64,000 nt of DNA, from NCBI GenBank assembly GCA_965153355.1, contig OZ231126.1, positions 47,182,001-47,246,000 on the forward strand. The letters run 5' to 3'. A program made the position numbers and the translations under genes. The notes beneath the pieces are model-generated. The model was not told the DNA's origin. It saw only the letters and a program-made list of their open reading frames with translations, and ran no database searches. The stretch comes from Flaccisagitta enflata. Its lineage: Eukaryota; Chaetognatha; Sagittoidea; Aphragmophora. Below are positions 45,460 to 60,300 of this stretch, in pieces (position 1 is the stretch's first letter; every line of letters begins with the position of its first letter).

Positions 45460-45460
<1 letters not shown>
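44352..45460. other. Unassigned stretch with hairpin-repeat remnant
   Basis: A decayed hairpin-ended repeat lies at about 44458-44585 (gtcgcatacttgtgactcc, ataagag, gcccctgcccacccacccg). A 105-codon plus-strand frame at 44648-44965 is unrecognised. Confidence 0.45.
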
Positions 45461-48250
<2,790 letters not shown>

Positions 48251-48555
48251 GAACATGAATATGAATATTTTTACGGTAGTACACAGTCATGAACATGAAT
48301 ATTTTTACGGTAGCACACAGTCAACTTTTGAAATAACCCGGAGTTTGAAAAAAAAACCCTGATAAAACCCGGGTTTTTAAAAAAAAACGTTTTTTCCAGT
48401 TTTTTTCTTCAAAATTTTGGTTTTTTTCACATTCCCTGCTAACGGCGTGGTCTAATGGCGAGGTCAAACGGCGTTGTCGTATGGCGTTGTGAACAGCACA
48501 GCCAAACGGCATTGTCAAACAGCACTGTCAAACGTTTTGTCAAATGGCGTTAACA
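48251..48555. repeat. Two short tandem duplications
   Basis: gaacatgaata ... tttacggtagtacacagtca occurs twice (48251 and 48291). At 48440-48555 a degenerate unit of about 17 bp (ggcgttgtcaaacggca) repeats six or seven times. Confidence 0.7.
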
Positions 48556-48735
48556 GTCTACAAAGTTTCAACCAAATCAGTTAAGTTGTCATGATTTGTA
48601 GCATTGGAAACACCTCCCACTAACTACCAAATATCGCGCCTCTGAAATGAAAGGCTGACCAACAAACAAGGCTGATAGAGATGAGCGTTGGTGCACTCTA
48701 TGAGTGCCCATTGGACATTTCAATTCATTCTTTTT

Positions 48736-48868
48736 AGTTACGGACACGCAACTATATAAGAGGATTTGTCCGTCTGTTGGTCCATTGGTACGTCGGTCTG
48801 TTGATCCATAGTTCCGTCGGTCCGTCCATCACGCTCCAGTTGAAAATGCAAAAAAACGCGCATTTACG
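48736..48868 (+). repeat. Hairpin-ended CCGT repeat, 3' truncated
   Basis: AGTTACGGACACGCAACT, ctatataagagg, a mixed CCGT/GGTC array, cagttgaaaatgc and cgcgcatttacg. The second hairpin is missing. Confidence 0.75.
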
Positions 48869-49419
48869 ACGCTACAGCTGTCATTGAATGTGTGCGTGTG
48901 TTAGTATGTGGGGAGGGGGTTGGGGTGAGGCTGCGTCACTTGTTCCCAAATAAACAACTACCGAGCGAGGAATCGAATGCACAAATGGAAACCACTTTGG
49001 GTGGCGACAAGGGAGAATGCAGGGAATCTTTAGGATTCCCGAGGCTTTACGGAGGAGACAAAGAAGCAAGAAGTCAAAAGGTTAATATCTTTGGCAATGA
49101 CGTCAATTGGCCAAGAACGTTGGCTCCCTAACATAGCTCCTCCATCTCTTGGATAAACTTAAAACTTTTGGAGGAAAAAAAGTATGACCGTGAAAGATTT
49201 TTTCCGGTGATGGTGATGCGGTCAAGGCCAGTTGATACTTGCTCTTTCGCAGATATAAAGTCAAATCGGTTTTGGAGGAGAAAGGGAAATTGACCTTTTG
49301 TTTTTCGGCTGAACAATACTTTCGCGCGGTGGGATTTGGCTGTGGTTGTGAGTTGCTTTAGCAATTCACTTTAACATCACCCCATGACTATTTTTTTTTC
49401 TTTTTCCTTCTTCTTTCTA
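48869..49419. other. Unassigned stretch
   Basis: No recognised gene or repeat. Confidence 0.5.
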
Positions 49420-49650
49420 GGCTTTTGTATCTCTGCCATCTTTCCCTCATGTAGGGTTTTGTATCTCTACCATCTTTCCCTCATATAGGGTTGTGTATCT
49501 TTGCCGTCTTTCTTTTACACTGGGTTTTGTCTCTCTGCCGTCTTTCCCTTACACTAAGTTTTGTCTCTGCTGTTTTTCCCCAACATCGGGTTTTGTCTCT
49601 CTGCTGTCTTTCCCTAACACTAGGTTTTGTTTCCGTGCCATCTTTCTTTT
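49420..49650. repeat. Minisatellite of about 36 bp, 6-7 copies
   Basis: Unit ggttttgtctctctgccgtc, then tttccctaacacta, with moderate divergence. Confidence 0.85.
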
Positions 49651-49797
49651 ATGTTGTTTCTATCAATTTTATGCTATTTTAATTTTATGCTATTTTTCTT
49701 TATATTTAATCATTTTATTAATATGAAATAATTTATTTTAAATGAACATAGTGTATCTAAAACCTGCAATTCACATCTTTTGGCGACAGCCACTGGT

Positions 49798-49945
49798 TAA
49801 CGTTTTGGGTTGGGTTAGGGATAGGTTAAGGGTCAGGGGTTAAGTAAAGACTGTAAAGTTTAGGGGAGGGGCAGGTTTGGGTCAGGGGTTAAGTAAAGTT
49901 TAAGGGAGGGGTTAGGGTAGGATTAGGGGTAAGGTTACAGTTATG
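49798..49945 (+). repeat. Degenerate TTAGGG-like G-rich tract
   Basis: Words gggttagggataggtt, ggggttaag, gggttagggtaggat and taggggtaaggtta recur. This resembles decayed interstitial telomere sequence but is not a clean array. Confidence 0.5.
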
Positions 49946-50204
49946 GATTTGTGAAAAAAAAAACAAGTGCACAAACACAGTGAGGCGTTCGGACAAGATA
50001 ATGCAGTGGGAAAAATCAATAAACTGATCTTCTTTAAAATAATAATAATAATGATGATAATATTTTTTTCTCTTTGATGAATTGTTTATCTGCTTCTTTA
50101 GTAAGCTATGTTTATGTTTTGATATCTAAGTCTATACTTATATCGGGTGTTCGAATAAAAATTGTAGAAGTTTTCTGTAGAATATGCACACTATAAAGCA
50201 TGTA

Positions 50205-50600
50205 GAGACCCAAACAACAAGAAGATCTACACTTCTGCGGGGCTCAATTTAGGCATTCGAATGAAATATAATTTTCAAGCACTTTTCATGTTCCATTTGC
50301 ATATTAAGAGCCTAATTTCATCGGAAAATTGATTTAGACCTGATCTAGGCACTCCGTCACCAATGCTGTTGTTGTATAGAATTAATATGGAAGAAATTTT
50401 TCACATTACTCCATCAATCAATTCTACACAACTACAGCATTGATGACGGAGTGCCTAGATAAAGTCCAAATCGATTTTCCAAAGGGCTCTTGACATGCAA
50501 AAGGAACAAGAAAAGTGCTTGGACATAATGTTTCTTTCAAATACCCAATTTGTGCCTAATCTACTCTGGAGGTGTCTCTGAAGAACTGCTGTGTCGTATT
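50205..50600. mobile_element. Foldback element
   Basis: taggcactccgtcaccaatg (about 50346) is the inverse of cattgatgacggagtgccta (about 50438). The inversion continues outward through caagcacttttcatgttcc / ggaacaagaaaagtgcttg and further toward 50165 and 50665 with decreasing identity. No ORF of note. Confidence 0.7.
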
Positions 50601-51098
50601 CATATTCGTGCATGAGTAGTTTCAACTTTTATCTCTTTGGGTGTGTGCACTTTGTGCACCTTCTACAGTTCAGGACTATCAACTAAAAGTGACTTTTATA
50701 TCCAACTTTTCACGCCTCGAGTCTAGCGATCGAAAATGATAGAAAGATCGTCCTACCTTCAATTAACGATAGTTAGAATATTGAAAATTATCATGGTCAC
50801 ATAAAATGGAGACCTACACAATTGTGTCAAGTTAGAGTTGTATTTCCTGTGTCATCACCAGTAAGGAGAAAGCAGTAACAAAACTGCTTCATTACCATGA
50901 GAGATACTGTATTACAATTAAGTTCTGTTAAATAAACCCCAGTGTCTAAGAGAAGCCACTATTATTTTGTTGCGCAACCAATATGGAGTCATCGTAAAAA
51001 TCGAGGATGAACACGAATCTAGGAAAACGCCATCATGAAACCCGACCGACTCGAGCGAGCATACGATGAACGGATGGATTATTCATTTTACTTGTATA

Positions 51099-51607
51099 CA
51101 GTAGATGTCGTCTAAACTTGGAAATACGGGGGCCCACATATCACAACTACCATTTGTGCCAATGAAATGAAACTGTGTGAGTATAATGCTTATGTCCCAT
51201 AGGGTTGACGATGGGGTATGGCAGCTCTGTGGATAAAAAATTCTTTTGAATTTACTAAATCATATTAGCTCCACTTGGACAGCTGTCAGAATTGGTCAAG
51301 TGGTTAACTCACTTAACTTCCAATCTATCATGGTCAGTCTATTTCTTTGAAGGTTCCAGGTTCGAATCCCATGCTGGTTTTGCAATTAGAGCAAATAGAT
51401 GAAGCTGAATTTCTGCCATAAAAGTGATTGATCCTAATGTTTTATACTAAAAGTTTTTTTTGTAAGGTAAGCTGTAGGGGGATGCCATACCCCATCGTCA
51501 ACCCTTTAGGGTCTAAACATTACACCAGCAAAATATCAGTCCCCTCACTGTACTCATGCTCAGGTTATGAGCTCCCCCGTATTTCCAAGTCTAGACGACA
51601 TCTACTG
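51099..51607. mobile_element. 509-bp TA-flanked foldback MITE
   Basis: Left CAGTAGATGTCGTCTAAACT, right tctagacgacatctactg, both flanked by TA; the same family as 7055-7560. The next inverted block is gggttgacgatggggtatgg / ccataccccatcgtcaaccc. A tRNA-like sequence occupies the loop region. Confidence 0.85.
51285..51375 (+). other. tRNA-Leu/Ser-like pseudogene inside the MITE
   Basis: An A-box-like TGGTCAAGTGGTTAAC (51293) and an exact B-box GGTTCGAATCC (51359-51369) are 66 bp apart, as in class II tRNAs with a long variable arm. The acceptor stem does not pair well (gtcagaa against catgctgg), so a functional tRNA is unlikely; a tRNA-derived SINE head is possible. Confidence 0.55.
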
Positions 51608-51647
51608 TACAATTCTGGAAGCGAGAATTTCACAAATACAACATTTG

Positions 51648-52172
51648 GGTGCCTCACATAGCAAAAGTTGGTTATTTCTTTTCACCCTCTTTACGGAATG
51701 TGGAATGGCCAATTTTACGACCCTTAGCATTTTTCTTTTATCAAAAATTATTCATCTTCCGTTTTCTAAAAAATTGTTTTTGAGGACCTAATTTGCATAA
51801 TGCAGTGCACTAGTGGGATGAAACAATATGCTGACATTCTTTGAATTAACTTTTATTAATTTTTACTCTTCAAAGAATTATTGATCTGCCTCTTCATAAG
51901 CTCTTCCATAGCTTATCATCTGATATTTTAATTTATCTTTAAAAATATTATGATTTTCTGAAATGAATTCTTACTCTTTTGGTACCAAAACTACATAGGA
52001 TTTTGCTGAATTCTGGGAAATCTGTGGAAACTTTAAGGCCAAAACAAAAACGGAAGATGAAAGAATTTTGAAAAAAGGAAAACGGTCATCTTCATGATTT
52101 TTATTCCTCCATATTCCCCCAGTAGGGTGAGAGGATACTCCCAACTTTTGCAATATGGAGCACCCAAATACA
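51648..52172 (+). repeat. Dispersed 0.5-kb repeat, copy 2
   Basis: Ordered matches to 27108-27585. A further terminus-like sequence, cttgcccctcttatctcaag (about 52376), belongs to the CAGTAGAT foldback family, so this repeat may be internal sequence of a longer member of that family. Confidence 0.75.
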
Positions 52173-52766
52173 ACATCTTACCAAATTTAAAGCGAGTATC
52201 GGTGTGTCCATTGGTAGGTAGGTAGGTCCTTAGGTACAGTCTAAGAGTCCCTCTTGCCAAAGATAGTGGGGGCAAGAGTAATAGCAACCGACTATCATGG
52301 TGAAGAAATCATCCTTCTATTCTTTGGTATTTTAAAAATTAATCCCCTGACTTTATTTACTTTCCCATCATGCTTGCCCCTCTTATCTCAAGTTTAAACA
52401 ACATCTTTACGATCTCGACCCAAATAGCGGATAGCATTACTGCCCCTGCTCCTCTTCCGCAAGTGACTACCTATTGGTTGTGTAGCCGGTCTTGCTCAAA
52501 ATCAGAGAGATTGTTGCACTGATTAATTAAGTACGACTTCCTGACAAAAACGAGTCCAGATAAGGTTATGCTATCAGTCAACGTCGATCTAAAATTGATT
52601 TCTTAGCGACTCTTCTACATCTCAGGGGTGATTTAAATTGAGTCGCCTTTGATTCCTGTCCCGCTCCTGCCTTGGATTTTATTCCTCGCGGTCGAAATAA
52701 ATGAATTTCCTCCCCATAGAAAATTTCAACAATCCAGGGTACCGTAATCAGAAATTATTCAGCTTA
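52173..52766. other. Unassigned stretch
   Basis: No gene recognised; includes the CAGTAGAT-family end remnant at about 52376-52412. Confidence 0.5.
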
Positions 52767-53171
52767 CAGACGGGACCATTTTAAGAGCTGAGGCGGGACC
52801 CTAAATGTTAGCACCTCCCCTACGGCCCACTGTGTTCAGACAATTTTGACACTTACTGTGGCGATTGACACCTTAGGTAGGTACAAGTGGCGCCACCGTG
52901 GCGATTTTTTAATTTCCATTTAGAACATCAATAAATTTAGTGAAATCACCCAAATCTGCCCAAATAAAATTAAACAGTTTTTTTCATGAATTTTAAAACT
53001 TTGGGGGTGTTCTAGGTGGAAATTCAAAAATCGCCACGGTGGCGCCACTTGAACCCATCTAAGGTGTCAACCGCCATAGTAAGTGTCAAAATTATCTGAA
53101 CACAATGGGCTGTAGGGGGGAGGGTGCTAACGCTTAGGGTCCCGCCTCAGCTCTTAAAATGGTCCCGTCTG
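52767..53171. mobile_element. 405-bp TA-flanked foldback element
   Basis: CAGACGGGACCATTTTAAGA at the left and its near-perfect reverse complement at the right, each next to TA. Inner arms gtggcgccaccgtggcgatt / aaatcgccacggtggcgcca. The best-preserved copy of the family also at 23443-23843. Confidence 0.9.
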
Positions 53172-53732
53172 TAGTTCATCAATCGTTTGATAAAAAGTAG
53201 TTCACCGGTAGGTCTTTTAAACATCCCTCAAAATCTTCTGTTTCGAAATCCTAGGAGCTGAAAAAAATCTTGACAGAGATACGTACTGAATCAAACACGA
53301 GAATGTCTGCGTAGATCCCACGACCATTTGATTGACGAAACCTCGGCAACTCTTTGTAATCTCTAAATAGGCTTCGTTGAAGCTAATAATGAGGGCTGAC
53401 GACAGTATTGAAAACCACGAAAGTTTTGTGAAATACGCTTCAATCGATACTTCTTACCTTCCCCTCCCCCCTCCTCCCCTGGTAAATACCCATCGATGGA
53501 AGTCGGCCATATGGAACGCTTTTTCAAAATCAGAAACGTGATTAATGTTGTCATTTGCTAATTTCCACACTGATGCACGAGCAATATCGATAGTGCGGCG
53601 ATCACAAAGTATTTACTATTAAAACTGCGGTAATGAGTCATATAACGGGCCGTGTAAAAGGAAAAGTGAGAGATGAATTGTTTACCTAAATCATTCGTAG
53701 CTGATGAGAACCAACCTTGGCCGCGCAATACA
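53172..53732. other. Unassigned stretch downstream of EPC
   Basis: No recognised gene; no clear repeat unit. Confidence 0.45.
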
Positions 53733-53771
53733 CGAGAGAGAGAGAGAGAAAGAGAGAGGGAAAGAAAGAGA

Positions 53772-53868
<97 letters not shown>

Positions 53869-53933
53869 ACGAAAGAAAGAAAGAAAAAAAGAAAGAGAGA
53901 GAGAAAGAAAGAAAGAAAAAAAGAAAGAGAGAG

Positions 53934-53964
<31 letters not shown>

Positions 53965-53965
53965 A

Positions 53966-54061
<96 letters not shown>

Positions 54062-54162
54062 GAAAGAGTCAAAGCGAGAAGGAGTAAAAGAGAAAAAGAA
54101 AGAGAGAAGGAATAAAAGAGAAAAAGAAAGAGAGAAAGAAAAGAAAAGAAAAGAAAAAAAAA

Positions 54163-54215
<53 letters not shown>

Positions 54216-54216
54216 G
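53733..54216. repeat. 480-bp polypurine (GA)n/(GAAA)n tract
   Basis: Almost every base on the plus strand is A or G. The long Ser/Phe/Leu minus frames and Lys/Arg/Glu plus frames are repeat translations. It starts about 150 bp downstream of the EPC stop codon. Confidence 0.97.
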
Positions 54217-54364
54217 CAATCAGACACACGGACACTGACCGACAGAGACGGAAAGAGCGACACCAAGAGGAAACGATTGATACAAAAGAGATACGACATA
54301 GTGGGTGATGTACCACGAGATATCAACGATGAAGGGAACGGTAAAAAAGCTAAGTCATGAGTAT

Positions 54365-57300
54365 TCATTTTGAGGGTCCATTTAATAGGGAAACGGCAAC
54401 AGGCGCCACGTGAGGCGACCCTGAAGGATGATTGGACACTGAGGGCAGTCCAGTAACTGAGGAAGAAGATGATATGGATGAGGATGGTGAAGGGGATGAA
54501 GACGTTGACGATGAATTGACGACTTTACTGAGAGAAGTCGGTAAAGAGGAAGGAGAGGCGGCGCTCCCGACCCCGGCCGCACCGCCAATATTGTTCGAGG
54601 CATGATGAATCACGTTGTTGCTTAATTTCATAAACGATTTTTGTTGCTGTCTAAGTTGAGGTTGCGCCGCGTTTAGCGTTCCTTGGGTCACCTTACTACC
54701 GCTGGCAAGAGACGTGACGACGGAAGTGGCGCTCGCACTTTCCACGAGATTTGCATTACTGGCGACTCCAGAGTTTTCTAAACCAATTGTCAATCCACTT
54801 TTACTCGTTACCGCCTTGGAGATCGATGAGACTGACACGCCACGCGACGGCGAAGCACGCGTAGATGAAGTCGTGGCAGACAGCGATACCGCTAGGTTAT
54901 GGTGCGTCGGTGTCGACGGCTGAGGTATCGTTGTCACGGCAGGTTGTTTCGCGCCGATTGTTTGCGTTATTTGTTGGCGTAGGTCGGCCGTGGACACCAT
55001 CGCGGCCGACTTCGTGATTTGAGCCGCTGGCTGCGAGTGTTTCAAATGGGTCTGAGGCGAAGCCACGGTCATAGACGTCACGACCGAAAGAGCGGATGGG
55101 GAAACGCTGGAAGCGATTACGCGATTAGGACTTCGCTGCGCCAGCGTGTGCTGCTGCTGCGGCTGAAGAGTGCTTTTGATAATAGGCTGTTGAATGCTCT
55201 GAAGGGAATGAGTCATGCCCGCCGCCAAGAAACGCTGTTGTTGTTGCACAACGGTAGTGGCGTTGGCGGGGATACCGGTCAACGGTATTCCCATAGCCGA
55301 CGTTAACTGACCCGTGGACTTGGACGACGTCAGAACTGCGGCCGTTCCGATAGGTGGCGAAGAAGAGATGGATGGAGGAACCGACAACAACGTCGCGGAG
55401 GCAGAACCAGCGAGGATGTTCGCCGCGGAAATATTTGAAGATATCGAAGACACTTGTTTCAACGACGACGGCGCAACAGCAGACGTGGTGGAAGTGGTCG
55501 TCGCGACGACGGCGTTGAGTACGCTGGTCGTCATGGTGGGAAAGGAAGCGTTGGATACAGCATTCATCGATATCGTTCCTATTGGACCCACGGTCTTCAA
55601 CACCGGAGTCACTTTGTTAATCCCACTCATCACAACCGTGGAAGTGGATGCGATACCACAAGGCTGCTGTAGCGATACGATAGTACTGTTAAAGCTAGCC
55701 GCGTTTGGAGATTTCAGTCGCGGAGTAGCCTGGTTGAATCCCGGCAAGACGCGACTGAATTGAGCGTTTGCCGCCATCGTCGCATTGGGGTTGTTAATCT
55801 GCGTCGTAGATCGCGACGGAGATGCGTTGTTTGTCACGCCCAACTGAGAGGAAGGCAGAGCACCCGTTTGCGTCGTCACGACGAGTGTCGTCGCCGCGCT
55901 GAACGACCCCTGATTGTTGGCAGAGTTTAAGGCGGGCGCGACGACGCCAGATACTAGCTGAACCACGCCGGGTGTGGACAACTGGTTGACAACGGCTGGT
56001 GAAGTGGCCAAACGTTTGTGCCCCAATTGTAGCGGCGAGCTGACAACAGCGTTGGCGAAAGAAGCCTGAGGAAGAGCCGAGAATGATACCAATTGCTGCT
56101 TCTGTGGTTGGTTGTTCTGTTCCACCATGAGTATATTACTCGCGAAGGGAGCTGGCGCTTTCCCGGAGTTTTTCACAGGCGAAGGCTGAAATGTTTGAAA
56201 TTGTTGCGTGGCCTGCGAAATGGAGCCATCAGAAATGGAAATCGGCGCGACGGCTTGAGAAGGCGCGAATGAGGAGCCAGTGACGCTAGTGGATTGTTTT
56301 TGACGTTCGAGTAGCTGGGGATGAAACATGACAGATGGCTGTTGCTGTAAGTTTTGATGATTCGTCACAGAACTTGAAATTGTCAATGGTGCGGATTGCG
56401 AAGATGCGAGTGTTGTCGGCGGAATAAGCGGTGGAGTGGGCGTAGAAGATGCAGAACGGAGATGGGACGAAGAGGATGGCGATGGAAGTGGCGAGGGTCG
56501 CGGCGACGATGGAGTAGATGAGGTTAGTGGCGGAAATGACGAAGAACTTCCGACGCGCGTTTGGCCAACAGTCACGCCGTTGCCAACGGTGCTTGTAATC
56601 GTACTGAGATTGAAAGATTGGCGCGATACAGGGGTCATAGACCGGTGACCCGACTGATGAGTTTGCTGGTGAGGTATTGTCGCATCGAAATTGGAGGGAT
56701 TGACCTGGAGAACTGAAGCTGTAGACGCAACGGCTGGTTGGTTTGGGAAACTAGCGGCACCTCCGGGAAGTACGGCTGCTCCTCCTCCTCCTCCTCCCAA
56801 CGTCGTCGATTTGACCGAAGACGACGGTGCATGAAGTGCGTTGAGGGCGTGGGCGACCGAAGCCTCCGCGAGGACGACATGATCTGGGCAAGCTCTCTTC
56901 TTCTCTATGGGCGTGTGAGAGACGGACGAAGCACTGCTGACAATGCCTCTCGTAGTATCAACCACTGGGCCAAAGGCGGACGAATTTGGATCGATACCAC
57001 CTACTACCGCGTAGGATGGTATCAACCCTGAACCAGATCGAGCGGCAGCAACCGAAGAGACCAGCTTAACGTCGTCGGATGTCTGGCAACTTCTTTGCAT
57101 AGCCAGCAGAATTCGCATTTGAAGATTATACTTCTCGGCTCCATCAAGGATTTCTGTCGATTTTGTCATCGTTCCATACGACGACATACTGGATAACTGA
57201 GATTTGTCCGAGCGTTTAGTCCGTTCATCATCCGTCGATTCAGAACCGAGGCTTTTAAAAGGCGAGGTCGTTGTAACGATGGCGTCGATAGATGAGGATT

Positions 57301-60300
57301 TCGCTGACGTCGATACACACACCCGCGACCGATAGAAATTCCTGCGAAAAGATTGAAATGGAAAGAAGTGAATGAAATCCTGGGTGAAAGAGGATAAAAC
57401 GAGTGAGAGAAAGATCGAAAGATAAGCATGAAAGGACGATGTGAGAAAAAGCAACAACGTATTGAAAGGATAGGGCGAGGAGAGATGGATGTACGTAATG
57501 GACGAACGACGGTAAAGATAAGACGAAAGACCAAGTGCATAGACGAAAGATTGGATGGAAGACAGAGTGAATGGCGGGGTTGGAAGGCGTAGTGAATGAA
57601 GGGCTGGAAGGCGTAGTGGGCGAAGGGCTGGAAGGCATAGTTAGTGAATGGACAGAAGACGTATTAAATGTATGGATGAAAGATGTATGGCAGAAAGACG
57701 TAGTGAATGAATGGCTGGATGATGTAGTGAATGAATGGCTGGATGATGTAGTGAATGAATGGCTGGAAGTGGTAGATAACAAATGGCTGGAAATCGTAGT
57801 GAGTGAATGGCTGAAGGACGTAGTGAATGAATGGCTGGAAGATGTAGTGAATGAATGGATGTAAGATGTAGTGAATGAATGGCTGGAAGATGTAGTGAAT
57901 GAATGGCTGGAAGATGTAGTGAATGAATGGCTGGAAGATGTAGTGAATGAATGGCTGGAAGATGTAGTGAATGAATGGCTGGAAGATGTAGTAAATGAAT
58001 GGCTGGAAGATGTAGTGAATGAATGGCTGGAAGATGTAGTGAATGAATGGCTAGAAGGCGTAGTGAGTGAAGGGCTAGAAGGCGTAGTGAGTGAAGGGCT
58101 AGAAGGCGTAGTGAATGAAGGGCTGCTAGGCGTTGTGAATGTAAGGCTGCAAGGCGGAGGGCATAGTGAATTAAGGTCTGGAAGGCATAGTAAATGAAGA
58201 GCTGCAAGGCGTAGTGAATGGAAGGCTGCAATGCATAATGACTGAATGGATATAAGATGTAGTGAATGAATGGCTGAAGGATGGTGTGAATGAATGGGTT
58301 GTAAGACAGTGCACAAATGGCTGGAAGACAAAGTGAATGAATGGCTGGAAGACGTAGGGAATGAATGGCTGAAAGCCGTAGTGAATGAATGGCTGAAAGA
58401 TGTAGTAAATGAATAGCTGGAAGATGAAGTGAATGAATGGCTGGAAGATGAAGTGAATGAATGGCTGGAAGATGTAGTGAATGAATGGCTGGAAGATGTA
58501 GTGAATGAATGGCTGGAAGGTGTAGTGAGTGAAGGGCTAGAAGGCGTAGTGAATGAAGGGCTGCTAGGCGTTGTGAATGAAAGGCTGCAAGGCGTAGTGA
58601 ATGAAAGGCTGCAAGGCGGAGGTGAATGAAAGGCTGCAAGACAAAGTGAGTGAATGGACAAGACGTAGTGAATGAATGACTGGAAGATGTTGTGAATGAA
58701 TGGCTGGAAGACGTGATTGAATGGCTGAAAGACGTTGTGACAGTGATGAAAGAATATGAGGCGTAATGAAAGAATAAGAAATGTTGAAAAAATTATAGTA
58801 CACAATGAGCAAATGACAGATGAAACTGGTAAATGAATGGCAGATATACTGAGTATGATAGACGGTATAAGTGAACGAAAGATGTAATGAAAGAATACGA
58901 CAACAAGGCCGGATACACGGCCAATACCAGTCGCGGATGGGTGGGCAGGGGCGGAATTACGCGTTTTAGCACTTCCAAACTCGTTTATTACCAACGGACG
59001 GACGGACGGACAAAGCCTCTTGTAGAGTCGCTAGTCCGCGACTAAAAAGAGATGAGTGAATGAGTTATGTAATGAGTGAATGAAAGAAGTAATGAGTGAA
59101 TGAAAGATGTAATGAGTGAATGAAAGATGTAATGACTTTTTTTGAATTGATGAAATGAATGAGAGATGCACATGGATGTAATGGATAAAAGATGCGAATG
59201 GTGAGAGATGTGACGGGTGGGAGACGTATTGAATAAGAAATGTATTGAATGAAAAATGTATTGAATGGTAGCTGTGATAAATGTAAGATGAACGACAAAA
59301 TGAATGGAATATGTGACAAGGCCAACACCTTACAGTCGCGTGCGGTCGTTATCTAAGAGACTAAAGGACTAAAAGATTAACAGACCAAAAGACCAAGACA
59401 CTAGATGTAAATTGTCTTGAAATAACTTAAAATGACTTGATATGACGTAAGACGACAAAAAAAGCTAGGCGTGACGGATCGACCGACGGACAGAGCGGGT
59501 CATAGAGTCGCGTGCACGCGACTAATAAATTCATCCGAGAAATTGAGAAAAGTGATCTCTAACTTTGATATTTAAGCGAGAGCAAGATGTGAGAAGAAAA
59601 GGCCGTTTTTTCATTACCACTCATTGGCGTCTAGCATAGACAACTCGCGATCACTGGGCAGTCCATTGGGTAGCGTTTCCGAGCCATGTCTACTCGTTGA
59701 CAAGGTGGCGACGCTGGGCGTACACGTTGATTCTGTTAACGAGGGCTTCGCTCGCTCCTCCTCCCGATTCAGGGTCGAGGTCAAACGATCCCACAAGCCA
59801 GTTCCATCCAAGGCAGTCCAGCCACGGTCGAAATTCTCTCGGCCCCCTCGGCCTCGACGTCGACGCGCAAATCCCAAGGCGCGTTCCGATGGATGAGGAA
59901 TCTCGCTCTCTACGCCGAGCTCATCGACGTGTCGAGGATGCCGATACTGTCGCCATCCACGTCGCCGCGCATCGTCGTAGGGATGATGACGAGATCGTAT
60001 GGCGGTGCACGTGTAGCGGTATCGCAAGTCCGTGAGAAGACGAATATTCGGAGCCGAAGTGGAAGGCGTGGGTACCGTCGTCGACGTGAACGACGCTGCA
60101 GACTCCGACGACGATGTTGGAACCGTCGACGCGGTTTTGGAGGAAGACAGCCGAGACGACTTTAAACCGAAGGTGCTTTCCACATCAAACTCCCACGGGT
60201 AGGAACCAAACCCATCCGATTTCGCCTGCAATTGAGAAATGGCGCGCCAGTTACAGTAGATTATTTCTCGAAACAAACGCTCTCAACAATGACGTCCCTG

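Noticed and set aside
51285-51375. Functional tRNA-Leu/Ser gene
   Set aside because: A- and B-boxes are good but the acceptor stem does not pair, and it sits in a MITE loop.
53558-54316. Minus- and plus-strand frames of over 200 codons in the GAAA tract (and 3781-4673 in VARS2 intron 1)
   Set aside because: Pure microsatellite translations of Phe/Leu/Ser or Lys/Glu/Arg; the VARS2 frame merely continues exon 2 backwards into its intron.
57255-58994. 579-codon frame in EPC intron 9
   Set aside because: Arises from the 24-bp minisatellite lacking stops; it overlaps EPC exon 10 in another frame and resembles no protein.
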